A stretch of 64,000 bases of DNA from Hymenobacter swuensis DY53 (GTDB lineage Bacteria > Bacteroidota > Bacteroidia > Cytophagales > Hymenobacteraceae). Positions 53,249 through 60,939 of the stretch are shown one piece after another (positions within the stretch are counted from its first letter, which is position 1; each line of letters opens with the position of its first letter). The stretch covers positions 744,001 through 808,000 of the forward strand of contig NZ_CP007145.1 in the NCBI RefSeq assembly GCF_000576555.1, given 5' to 3'. The notes beneath the pieces were generated by a model that searched no databases, was not told the DNA's origin, and saw only the letters and a list, made by a program, of their open reading frames with translations. The translations under genes were made by a program, and so were the position numbers.

Positions 53249-54106
53249 ATGCCGTTCCTAGCGCCTCTTTTCGTCCGTAAGTCATGGTGGCCCCGCCTGC
53301 TGCTGGGCGCGTTGCTGGTGGTACTGGGGTTTGGGGCCTGTTCCACCTCTGAGTTTATCACCGAAAATGCCTCTCTGCAGGCTCCGTTGGTACTGCGTTA
53401 CCGCATCCAGAAGAATACCCGGCTACTGTTTAGCTACTACGATACGCTGGCTACCGAAGTGCTCTACCACGGCCGGCCCCTACTCCCCATTACTCTCTGT
53501 CAGCCCGATTCGGGTTTGCCTACGCTGGGACGGTTGCAGCGGCTGCCAGCGTATCCGGCCCGGTGGCTGCTGCGGGTGCAGTGCCTGGTGGGGCAGGAGC
53601 CGGTCAACATCGTGTATTTGCTGCGCCTGACTACCGCCGGGCCGCGCCTCTACCGCGTCGGGGCTGACAACTCCGGCTACTACTCGCCGCCTTTCAACCT
53701 GGCGGCCGATACCGGGGCCGTATGGGTACCGCGCACCGATACTTCCGGCACGCTCTTCGACCTGAAGCAGCTCCGGGGCTTTCCAGTGTGGTTTCCGGCT
53801 TTCCCCGATTCCATCAGGGGTAAGTTTGATGAGCCGACGGAAGTGCACTCCCTGGCCCCCGACCGGCGGACGCTGGCCCGCTTGTTCAGCCCAGATACGA
53901 CCACCTCAATTCTCACAGACAATGGCCCGGCGCGTCGTACCACGGCCCACGCGCCGGCTGTGTACCTTGATGAACGTGACGTTACAACCGGCCGCCTGCA
54001 TCGGCAGCATCTGCCCGGACGAGTGCTATCGGCCGAAAATCCTTTCCACAATACCCGCTGGCAGCAGGATTCCCAGGACCGCTGGCACATACAGTTTATC
54101 CCGTGA
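53249..54106 (+). CDS. Exported hypothetical lipoprotein
   Basis: The 285-residue protein has a hydrophobic signal ending GFGACSTS, a probable lipobox with Cys near residue 31. The mature part is beta-rich, with many short strands and Pro/Gly turns, and no recognised family. Its stop overlaps the GTG start of the acylphosphatase gene (GTGA), so the two are co-translated. The ATG at 53249 is preferred over a TTG 63 bases upstream. Confidence 0.65.
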   Translation: MPFLAPLFVRKSWWPRLLLGALLVVLGFGACSTSEFITENASLQAPLVLRYRIQKNTRLLFSYYDTLATEVLYHGRPLLPITLCQPDSGLPTLGRLQRLPAYPARWLLRVQCLVGQEPVNIVYLLRLTTAGPRLYRVGADNSGYYSPPFNLAADTGAVWVPRTDTSGTLFDLKQLRGFPVWFPAFPDSIRGKFDEPTEVHSLAPDRRTLARLFSPDTTTSILTDNGPARRTTAHAPAVYLDERDVTTGRLHRQHLPGRVLSAENPFHNTRWQQDSQDRWHIQFIP

Positions 54107-54384
54107 GTTCACCCATTGAACATCGTATCATGCACGTCCGAGGCCGGGTACAGGGCGTTTTCTTTCGCCAGAGTACCCAGCACGAAGCCCGCCGCCTGGG
54201 CCTTACCGGCACCGTGCGCAACAACCCCGACGGTACCGTCACCATCGAAGCCGAAGGTCCGGCCGCTGCCCTCGACGCGCTGGAAGCTTGGTGCCATACA
54301 GGCCCGCCGGCGGCCCGGGTAGACCAAGTAACGGCCACGCCGGGTGCGGTGCAGGGCCATCAAGAATTTAGCGTTCAGCGCTAA
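54103..54384 (+). CDS. Acylphosphatase
   Basis: The 93-residue enzyme hydrolyses acyl phosphates in the cytoplasm. GRVQGVFFRQSTQHEA contains the catalytic Arg (about 22), and GTVRNNPDGTVTIEAEG the catalytic Asn. The GTG start at 54103 overlaps the upstream stop codon by three bases and provides the first beta strand, so it is preferred to the ATG at 54130, which would remove part of it. It is followed 16 bases later by the SMR gene. Confidence 0.9.
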   Translation: MSSPIEHRIMHVRGRVQGVFFRQSTQHEARRLGLTGTVRNNPDGTVTIEAEGPAAALDALEAWCHTGPPAARVDQVTATPGAVQGHQEFSVQR

Positions 54385-54400
54385 GTATACCTTCTCTACT

Positions 54401-54733
54401 ATGAAAAACTGGCTGATTCTGCTGCTGGCCATTGTGGCCGAAACCATTGGCACCTCAGCCCTGAAAGCCTCGGAGGGATTTACCCGACTCTGGCCCAGTG
54501 TAGTAGTAGTGGCCGGGTACGCACTGGCCTTCTATTGCCTCAGCCTAACGCTCAAGGCCATTCCTATTGGCATTGCCTATGCCGTATGGTCGGGCGTGGG
54601 TATTGTGCTCATTACGCTGGTAGGAGTGGTGCTGTACAAACAGATTCCCGACCTGCCCGCCATTATTGGCCTGCTCCTGATTCTGACGGGGATTATCGTC
54701 ATCAACGTCTTCTCCAAAACCTCCGCGCACTGA
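54401..54733 (+). CDS. SMR-family small multidrug exporter
   Basis: The 110-residue protein has four membrane helices and acts as a dual-topology homodimer exporting cationic drugs or guanidinium in exchange for protons. The key acid is Glu14 in AIVAETIGTSALK. IPIGIAYAVWSGVGIVLI carries the conserved Trp and glycines of helix 3. Without further residues fixed, EmrE-type drug export and the Gdx/SugE guanidinium type cannot be separated. It is the last gene of a three-gene plus-strand group. Confidence 0.88.
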   Translation: MKNWLILLLAIVAETIGTSALKASEGFTRLWPSVVVVAGYALAFYCLSLTLKAIPIGIAYAVWSGVGIVLITLVGVVLYKQIPDLPAIIGLLLILTGIIVINVFSKTSAH

Positions 54734-54906
54734 ACCGAGTAAGATTGCCGGAAGTACGGGTGGTACCAGTTGCTATATGACCAGCCAGCACAGCTGCCCG
54801 TCTTTCATCACCAACCTGTTCATTATATCGGTATTGTACTGTCTTTACTACAGTTTCCGATATGAAGCCTACGCTTCGGCTGAAGCGGAGTGATTCAACC
54901 TCGGCG

Positions 54907-55656
54907 TCAGACGCGCCGCAACTCCTCCACCCACACGTCCAGCTTATCGGCAGCGTGCAGCAGGGGTGGGCCGGCCGGTGTGGACAGACCGTGACTTTCG
55001 ACTAGTGTGGATTCCCAACGCGTAAGGGTGGCCTCGCGCAATGCCCAGGGCGCGTGCCAGAGCTGCCCCCGCCACAAACTATTCCCATGCTGCCCGGCGC
55101 GTACCGTATGGCCGGCCGTATAGAGGTGATACCGCTCAGTAAGGAAATGGGCCAAAGTGTTGGGCTGGGCCAGGGGCAGCGCGGCCCCCGGCTGCCAGGA
55201 GGCCGCAAACGTAGCCGCTGGCTCGCTGCGGTGCGTGCGCGTGGCCGTGGCGTGCAGCGTGCCGTCGGGTGTGTGGGTGAGCTGCATGCGGGCGTGCAGG
55301 TAAGGCAGATGAAACAGGGTGCGGGCGGCCCACACGCCCAGTGGCTGGGTAGCATCCAACGACAAAAACCACACGCCCGGCACCCCGTCGAGGCGGGCGT
55401 AGGTGCGCACGTTCAGCTCGTGCAGCGCGCTCAGGCCCGGCACGGCCGGCAAGCCCAGCGGCCGGATGTGACTCATGGTAAACGGCACTACGCCCAGCCA
55501 CGCCTGCCCGTCGAACAAGTCCAGCTCCAGGCGCGGCGGCAGGTAAGGGCGCAGCACTTCCGGGCTTACAGGCCAGTGCGCAAACAGCAGGTTGCTCCAC
55601 CGTTGCCGCATCAGGGGCCAGCGGGACGAGCGGACGGGAGGCAGATAATCGGACAA
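54907..55656 (-). CDS. DUF2071 (YqjF-like) protein
   Basis: The protein, about 249 residues, matches DUF2071/YqjF: MRQRWSNLLFAHWPVSPEVL, then GQAWLGVVPFTMSHIRPLGL, ELNVRTYARLDGVPGVWFLS and a basic middle region. The function of the family is unknown. The start is uncertain: the open frame reaches 55776, but the first 40 residues there do not look like the family. A TTG at 55656 begins near the conserved region, and the first in-family ATG is 55611. It stands alone. Confidence 0.75.
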   Translation of the reverse strand: MSDYLPPVRSSRWPLMRQRWSNLLFAHWPVSPEVLRPYLPPRLELDLFDGQAWLGVVPFTMSHIRPLGLPAVPGLSALHELNVRTYARLDGVPGVWFLSLDATQPLGVWAARTLFHLPYLHARMQLTHTPDGTLHATATRTHRSEPAATFAASWQPGAALPLAQPNTLAHFLTERYHLYTAGHTVRAGQHGNSLWRGQLWHAPWALREATLTRWESTLVESHGLSTPAGPPLLHAADKLDVWVEELRRV

Positions 55657-55932
55657 GGGAAGCAGGTGGGGAAGCGTGAGGCTCAGGTTGTGCGTACAAC
55701 CGTGCGGCCGGTAAAACCTCCCGCAAGAATTCAACAATAAAGCCGGGATGTAGCTCAACACTACAACCCGGCTCATATCGTTGCCGAAATCAATATGAAT
55801 CTAGCCAGCCTGCCGGTATACTACTCTTCCCGGTTTTCCAGCCGCTGCCGCAACTCCCGTACTTCGCTTTTCTACGTGGTTTGGATGTTCTGCACTGTAT
55901 CATTAGCTCAGCAGCAGACAGTGGCGGCAACA

Positions 55933-55967
55933 AAAAAGGGACGCAGCCATCGGCTACGCCCCTTTTT
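55933..55967 (-). terminator. Terminator of typA
   Basis: AAAAAGGGACGCAGCC and GGCTACGCCCCTTTTT pair around ATC with two mismatches. On the minus strand it lies 38 bases after the typA stop with T-runs. Confidence 0.7.
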
Positions 55968-56004
55968 ACGGGCTGACAGCTACCAGCCACCAGCTTAGAA
56001 AAAC

Positions 56005-57813
56005 CTAGTCGGATTTCTTGGCCGAGCGCAGGCGCTCGTTTTCGTCCAGCAGGATCTTGCGCATCCGCGTCGACTTCGGGGTTACTTCCAGGTACTCATC
56101 CTTCTGGATGTATTCCATGGCTTCTTCCAGCGAAAACTGACGCTTGGGCACGATTTTTACGTTGTCATCCGTACCTGAGGCACGCATGTTGGTGAGCTTC
56201 TTGCCTTTCTGAATGTTGATGGTCAAGTCGTTCGGGCGGGTATGCTCTCCGATAACCTGGCCAGCGTATACTTCCTCACCGGGCTCCACGAAGAACTCGC
56301 CGCGGTCCTGCATCTTATCGATGGTGTAGGCGGTGCCGGGACCGGTTTCCATGGCAATCAGCGAACCGCTGATCCGGCCGGGAATGGTGCCTTTGTAAGG
56401 CTCGTAGGAAGCAAAGCGGTGGTTCATGATGGCCTCACCAGCGGTGGCGGTCAGCACGTTGTTCCGCAGGCCGATCAGGCCCCGGGCCGGAATGTTGAAC
56501 TCCAGGTGCTGCAGGTCGCCTTTCGGCTCCATGATGGTCAGCTCGCCTTTGCGCATCGTTACCAGTTCGATAACCTTCCCGGCCGTTTCTTCCGGCACGT
56601 CCACTACCAAGTGCTCGATGGGCTCGGTGCGGTTGCCATTCTCGTCTTCACGGAACAGTACCTGCGGCTGGCCTACCTGCAGCTCAAACCCTTCGCGGCG
56701 CATCGTTTCGATGAGTACCGACAAGTGAAGAATACCGCGGCCGTACACCAAGAATGTATCCTCCTTATCGGTTTCCTTCACGCGCAAAGCGAGGTTTTTC
56801 TCCGTTTCCTTGAACAGACGGTCACGCAGGTGGCGCGAGGTCACGAACTTACCTTCCTTACCGAAGAACGGCGAGTTGTTGATGGTGAACAGCATGTTCA
56901 TCGTCGGCTCGTCGATGCTGATAACGGCGAGGCCCTCGGGGTTGTCGGCGTCAGCCAGCGTATCTCCGATGTCGAAGCCTTCGATGCCGGTCACGGCGCA
57001 GATTTCGCCGGAGCTAACCTCCGAAACCTTCGTGCGGCCGAGGCCTTCGAACACCTGCAGCTCTTTGATTTTTACTTTCTTGATGGTGCCGTCGCGCTTC
57101 ACCAGGCTCATGTTAGCGCCTTCACGCAGCGTACCGCGGTGCACGCGGCCAATGGCGATACGACCCACGAACGACGAGTAGTCGAGCGAAGTAACCTGCA
57201 TCTGCGGCGTGCCGTCCAGGGTAGGAGCGGGAGGAATGGAAGCCACCACGGCGTCAAGCAGCGGAATGATGCTGTCGGTTTTTACTTTCCAGTCGGTGCT
57301 CATCCAGCCCTGCTTCGAAGAGCCGTACAGCGTCACGAAGTCCAGCTGGTCTTCGTTGGCACCCAGGTTGAACATCAGGTCGAACACCTGCTCGTGCACC
57401 TCGTCGGGACGGCAGTTTTCTTTGTCGACTTTGTTCACCACTACAATGGGCTTCAGGCCCAGGTCGATGGCTTTGCCCAGTACGAAGCGCGTCTGGGGCA
57501 TGGCACCTTCGAAAGCATCGACGAGCAGCAATACGCCGTCGGCCATCTTCAGTACCCGCTCCACCTCGCCGCCGAAGTCGGCGTGACCAGGGGTGTCGAT
57601 GATGTTGATTTTAACGTCTTTGTACCGGACCGATACGTTCTTGGAGACGATGGTGATGCCCCGCTCACGCTCCAGGTCATTGTTGTCCAGAATCAGGTCG
57701 TCGAACTGCTGGTGTTCGTCGAACAGCTTGGAGGCGTGGATGATCTTGTCCACGAGCGTGGTCTTGCCGTGGTCAACGTGGGCGATGATGGCGATATTCC
57801 GAATGTTCTGCAT
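56005..57813 (-). CDS. typA: Ribosome-associated GTPase TypA/BipA
   Basis: The 602-residue translational GTPase aids 50S subunit assembly and stress responses. G1 is AHVDHGKTTL (residues 10-19), G3 DTPGHADF, G4 NKVD and the G5 element follows, then EF-G-like domains II and III/V and the BipA-specific C-terminal domain (GTDDNVKIVPKRQFSLEEAM). Full-length and unbroken. A TACCTTTG -7-like box lies 20 bases before the start. Confidence 0.96.
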   Translation of the reverse strand: MQNIRNIAIIAHVDHGKTTLVDKIIHASKLFDEHQQFDDLILDNNDLERERGITIVSKNVSVRYKDVKINIIDTPGHADFGGEVERVLKMADGVLLLVDAFEGAMPQTRFVLGKAIDLGLKPIVVVNKVDKENCRPDEVHEQVFDLMFNLGANEDQLDFVTLYGSSKQGWMSTDWKVKTDSIIPLLDAVVASIPPAPTLDGTPQMQVTSLDYSSFVGRIAIGRVHRGTLREGANMSLVKRDGTIKKVKIKELQVFEGLGRTKVSEVSSGEICAVTGIEGFDIGDTLADADNPEGLAVISIDEPTMNMLFTINNSPFFGKEGKFVTSRHLRDRLFKETEKNLALRVKETDKEDTFLVYGRGILHLSVLIETMRREGFELQVGQPQVLFREDENGNRTEPIEHLVVDVPEETAGKVIELVTMRKGELTIMEPKGDLQHLEFNIPARGLIGLRNNVLTATAGEAIMNHRFASYEPYKGTIPGRISGSLIAMETGPGTAYTIDKMQDRGEFFVEPGEEVYAGQVIGEHTRPNDLTINIQKGKKLTNMRASGTDDNVKIVPKRQFSLEEAMEYIQKDEYLEVTPKSTRMRKILLDENERLRSAKKSD

Positions 57814-57832
57814 ACAAAGGTTTTTCCGGGCG

Positions 57833-57840
57833 CAAAGGTA
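57833..57840 (-). promoter_or_regulatory. Bacteroidota-type -7 box for typA
   Basis: The minus strand reads TACCTTTG here, fitting TAnnTTTG, with TTTTTG 14 bases further upstream. That spacing is shorter than the usual 19-21, so the -33 part is uncertain. Confidence 0.55.
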
Positions 57841-58065
57841 CGGAATGTTTAGCGCAAAAACGTGCAGTAATCAATTGTGACTGAGTGAGGAAGAAACAGC
57901 GCGTGCGCAGACAGACAACTTATTGGGCTGCTGAGGTTCCCGAAAGTATAGAGGAAATGCTATTCAGCCGGGTAAGACCGAACCTAGGCGTGGTTGCGTA
58001 TGTTGTAATTGGCCGCCCAGGCACACCGGCCGGCTCACCTGTATTTTCTTCTTTTTATCTCCCTC

Positions 58066-58641
58066 ATGCGCTTTTCTCTGCTTTTTCTGCTTCTCTCCGG
58101 AGCTACGCTGAACACGGCCTGCTCGCAAAATAAGCCCGCCCGCGACGCCAAAATGGACCTGGCCGATTCGCCCCGACCCGTAACCAGCCCATCAGCTGCC
58201 GCCAAGGCGTATCCCAAGCCAAAGGTCGTGACCGGAAAGCCCGACGAGTTTCCTGTGCGCAAAACCGATGCGCAATGGAAGGCGCAGCTTACGCCGGCCC
58301 AGTATTTTATTCTGCGCCAGCAGGGAACCGAGCGGCCTTTCGTGAATAAATATGCCAACAACCACGAGAAGGGAAATTACTACTGCGCGGCCGACCACAA
58401 CCTGCTGTTTTCCTCCGAAACCAAGTTTGAGTCGGGTACGGGCTGGCCGAGTTTCTGGGCTCCGGCCTCGGAAAACAGCCTGAAAGTAACCGCCGACAAC
58501 AGCTTGGGCATGAGTCGCGACGAGTTGGTGTGCGCCAAGTGCGGCGGCCACCTCGGCCACGTTTTCGATGATGGTCCCAAGCCTACTGGCCAGCGCTATT
58601 GCATGGATTCCGACGGAATGCTATTCGAAAAAGCAAAGTAG
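58066..58641 (+). CDS. msrB: Exported methionine-R-sulfoxide reductase with one zinc Cys replaced
   Basis: The 191-residue enzyme reduces methionine-R-sulfoxide in exported proteins. An N-terminal signal ([17 protein letters not shown]) sends it out of the cytoplasm, possibly as a lipoprotein. The catalytic cysteine is Cys179 in [13 protein letters not shown], and GTGWPSFW is the family loop. In most zinc-type MsrB proteins two CxxC pairs bind Zn. Here the second pair is intact ([10 protein letters not shown], Cys156 and Cys159) but the first reads Cys107-Ala-Ala-Asp110. A terminator follows the gene. The ATG at 58066 is preferred to the longer frame. Confidence 0.88.
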   Translation: MRFSLLFLLLSGATLNTACSQNKPARDAKMDLADSPRPVTSPSAAAKAYPKPKVVTGKPDEFPVRKTDAQWKAQLTPAQYFILRQQGTERPFVNKYANNHEKGNYYCAADHNLLFSSETKFESGTGWPSFWAPASENSLKVTADNSLGMSRDELVCAKCGGHLGHVFDDGPKPTGQRYCMDSDGMLFEKAK

Positions 58642-58700
58642 GCACGCGTCATTCCGATGGCAGCCCGAGGAATGCTGGTTCACCCGTAATTTTGCTTACC

Positions 58701-58735
58701 GGCCCCCTGGAAATCCATGCCAGGGGGCCTTTTCG
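58701..58735 (+). terminator. Rho-independent terminator after msrB
   Basis: GGCCCCCTGG (58701-58710) pairs with CCAGGGGGCC (58720-58729), followed by TTTTCGTTTGTT. A TAATTTTG box (58687-58694) lies just before it, so it might also be a leader hairpin for the DUF3050 gene. Confidence 0.85.
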
Positions 58736-58786
58736 TTTGTTGTGCCTGCGGGGTGCAGGCTCCGCCGTACTTTTTCTTTCTGCTTT

Positions 58787-59581
58787 ATGTCAACTCAGTA
58801 TCATTCAGATTCCATTGCCGAGCTTCAGGAAGCTCTTGCGCCCGCCCGGCAGCAGTTGGTGGCCCACAGCGTGTACCAGTCCCTTCATTCGCTCGATGAT
58901 TTGCGCGTGTTCATGCAGCATCATGTGTTTGCGGTGTGGGATTTTATGTCGTTGCTGAAGGCGTTGCAGCGGGAGCTGACGTGCGTTGAAATTCCGTGGG
59001 TGCCGCGTGGCAATGCGGCCACCCGCCGCCTCATCAACGATATTGTGCTGGAAGAAGAAACCGACGTGGACCCCCAAGGCCGGCCGGCCAGCCACTTCGA
59101 GCTGTACCTGCGCGCCATGCAGGAATGCGGTGCCGATACCGCTCCCATCGAACGGTTGCTGGATGCCTTGGCCGCCGGCCACACGGTAGCCGAGGCACTG
59201 GAAGCGGCCAACGCGCCGGTATCAGTGCGAGAGTTCGTGTTGGGTACGTTTGCCATCATTGAGTCGGGCAAGCCCCACGCCGTGGCCGCCGCCTTCACCT
59301 TCGGCCGCGAAGACGTAATTCCCGACATGTTCCGCCACCTAGTAGCCGACCTCAACCACCGCTTCCCCGGCCAACTCGACACGTTCAGCTACTACCTCAA
59401 CCGTCATATTGAGCTGGATGAGGAGGTGCATACACCCCTGGCGCAGCAGATGGTGCGCGACCTGTGCGGTCAGGACGCCCGGCGCTGGGAAGAAAGCCGC
59501 GTGGTAGCGGCCCAGTGCATGCAGGCCCGCGTGGGCCTTTGGAACGGCATCCAGGCCGATCTGCACCTGATTCACGCGTAA
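58787..59581 (+). CDS. DUF3050 protein
   Basis: The 264-residue protein matches DUF3050: FMQHHVFAVWDFMSLLKALQ, FTFGREDVIPDMFRHLV and YLNRHIELDEEVHTPL are conserved stretches. The helical pattern with spaced His/Glu residues recalls the heme-oxygenase-like fold and might hold a metal; this is inference. The ATG at 58787 excludes an upstream, out-of-family extension. It stands between two terminator hairpins. Confidence 0.8.
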   Translation: MSTQYHSDSIAELQEALAPARQQLVAHSVYQSLHSLDDLRVFMQHHVFAVWDFMSLLKALQRELTCVEIPWVPRGNAATRRLINDIVLEEETDVDPQGRPASHFELYLRAMQECGADTAPIERLLDALAAGHTVAEALEAANAPVSVREFVLGTFAIIESGKPHAVAAAFTFGREDVIPDMFRHLVADLNHRFPGQLDTFSYYLNRHIELDEEVHTPLAQQMVRDLCGQDARRWEESRVVAAQCMQARVGLWNGIQADLHLIHA

Positions 59582-59610
59582 AACTCAACTTACCCTGCGT
59601 AAGGCTCGTT

Positions 59611-59655
59611 AACCACGGAAGCTGGCTTGCATTGGGCTGGCTTCTGTGGTTTTTG
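59611..59655 (+). terminator. Terminator-like hairpin touching the next start codon
   Basis: AACCACGGAAGC and GCTTCTGTGGTT pair with one internal mismatch, followed by TTTTTG. The T-run ends three bases before the ATG at 59658. Confidence 0.65.
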
Positions 59656-59657
59656 CT

Positions 59658-59990
59658 ATGAAACGGTATCTTCTTTTGCCTGCTCTGTTGTTACTAGGAG
59701 CCTGTACTACGTCGGAAACGGTAACGGAGGAAGCCGCTGTGCGCCGCCCACCGGCCCGCATCCTCACCGATGCTGACCGCCAGGCTGCATATAATAGTAA
59801 CGCCGGTTACGGCGGCTCCGTGCCCGATGCCACACCCGGCCGGGTACTCGTCCGGGAGCAGGCCAGTGGTATCAATTCCCGTAAGCGCCCCGAAACCCTC
59901 AATACCAACGACAACAACACGACCACGCCCGAGACCCGCCTGCGCCGCGTAAACGGGGCCCCCGCCGACACCTTGCGGCTGCCGAATTAA
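59658..59990 (+). CDS. Small hypothetical lipoprotein
   Basis: The 110-residue protein has a clear lipobox: LLPALLLLGAC, Cys at about residue 16. The mature part is short, polar and probably disordered (NTNDNNTTTPETRLRR). No function is evident. The ATG lies right behind a terminator-like hairpin, so expression may need read-through or a promoter overlapping the T-run. A 44-base palindrome follows. Confidence 0.65.
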   Translation: MKRYLLLPALLLLGACTTSETVTEEAAVRRPPARILTDADRQAAYNSNAGYGGSVPDATPGRVLVREQASGINSRKRPETLNTNDNNTTTPETRLRRVNGAPADTLRLPN

Positions 59991-60015
59991 ACATCAGCCG
60001 GATAGTTTTTAATTA

Positions 60016-60059
60016 CTTCTCATAAGCTAACGGCCCGCGGGCCGTTAGCTTATGAGAAG
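60016..60059. terminator. Perfect 44-base palindrome, bidirectional terminator
   Basis: The 22-base halves 60016-60037 and 60038-60059 are exact inverse complements (CTTCTCATAAGCTAACGGCC at the left end), without a loop. It lies between the convergent lipoprotein and histone-like genes. Confidence 0.8.
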
Positions 60060-60071
60060 GGGGAGAGCCGC

Positions 60072-60674
60072 CTACGCAGTAACCTCGCTGGAACTGTCGG
60101 CAGAAGCTGATGGGGTAGGGACGGGTTTCTTGGCCGTTGGGCGCGAGCGGCTGGGCGTGGCCGGTTTGGCCGCTGGTTTAGCCGCCGTCGGAGTTGCTGG
60201 TTTGGCAGCCGTTGCGGCTGGGCGGCTGACAGTGCTGCGGGAGCGAGCGGGGCGGGCCGTTGCGGGCTTAGCAGCCGGGGCAGGGCCTTCTGAAGTAGTA
60301 GAAATGCTGTCGGAAGCGGCGGGAGTGCCGTTTTCATGGTGGCGCACTATCGTGTGCAGGGCCTGCTCGAAAAGATGCTCCATATCCACATCCAGCCGCT
60401 GGGTGGCATCTTTCACTACCTCCTTCAGCTTGGCTTTGGTTTCCTTACGGATGCGCTTTACCACTTCGCTGATGCGGCCGTCCAGCTCTTTCTGTAGCTG
60501 CTTGGCGGCCGTTTTCAGGGCTTTTTTCTGGTTGGACTTCTTGGCGGAGCGCGCGTCAGAAATGGCGCTGGAGGTCGATTTAGCAGCTTTAGCGGCCTTC
60601 TTCTGGGCTTTCTCGGCTGGGTCTTTCTCCTTCTTGATCTTTTTGGCCGGTTTTTCCTGTTCGGTGTTTTTCAT
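60072..60674 (-). CDS. Histone H1-like Lys/Ala/Pro-rich protein
   Basis: The 200-residue protein is low-complexity and basic. Its N-terminal third is Lys/Ala-rich (KKIKKEKDPAEKAQKKAAKA), the middle forms a probable amphipathic helix (AKLKEVVKDATQRLDVDMEH), and the tail consists of PAK/AAKPA repeats like eukaryotic H1 tails. It may bind nucleic acid, but no domain proves it. It diverges from metG across a 265-base gap. Confidence 0.6.
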   Translation of the reverse strand: MKNTEQEKPAKKIKKEKDPAEKAQKKAAKAAKSTSSAISDARSAKKSNQKKALKTAAKQLQKELDGRISEVVKRIRKETKAKLKEVVKDATQRLDVDMEHLFEQALHTIVRHHENGTPAASDSISTTSEGPAPAAKPATARPARSRSTVSRPAATAAKPATPTAAKPAAKPATPSRSRPTAKKPVPTPSASADSSSEVTA

Positions 60675-60939
60675 GACGTAAGCAGATGGGAAGAGAAGTG
60701 ACTGAACCGTATTACGTAGGCCGCCGCCGTAAGTAGTCGAAATATAGAAGGATTTATAGGTGAAGTTGCTTATCCCGCCGACAAGCCTGCGCGAAACCGG
60801 CGCGGCGGTTGTTGGTTACGGGAGTCGGCCGCAGGTGCGGTAGCTGTGCGGTCGGCCGGGTGTTTCCTCTTTTTACTCGTTCCTTTGCACTCCCGTTGCC
60901 GAATCCGGCGATGCTCACGTTGCTTTTTTGCTTGCTTAT

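Noticed and set aside
54825..54863. ATATCGG ... CCGATAT hairpin after the SMR gene
   Set aside because: The stem is interrupted and AT-rich, with no T-run at the right place; it may be a weak terminator but support is poor.
55795..55998. 67-codon frame between DUF2071 and typA
   Set aside because: It runs through the typA terminator hairpin and a repeat-like stretch; composition is not protein-like.
56242..57852. 536-codon open frame antisense to typA
   Set aside because: It mirrors typA, a conserved gene. In GC-rich DNA long shadow frames are common, and the translation shows no family-like sequence.
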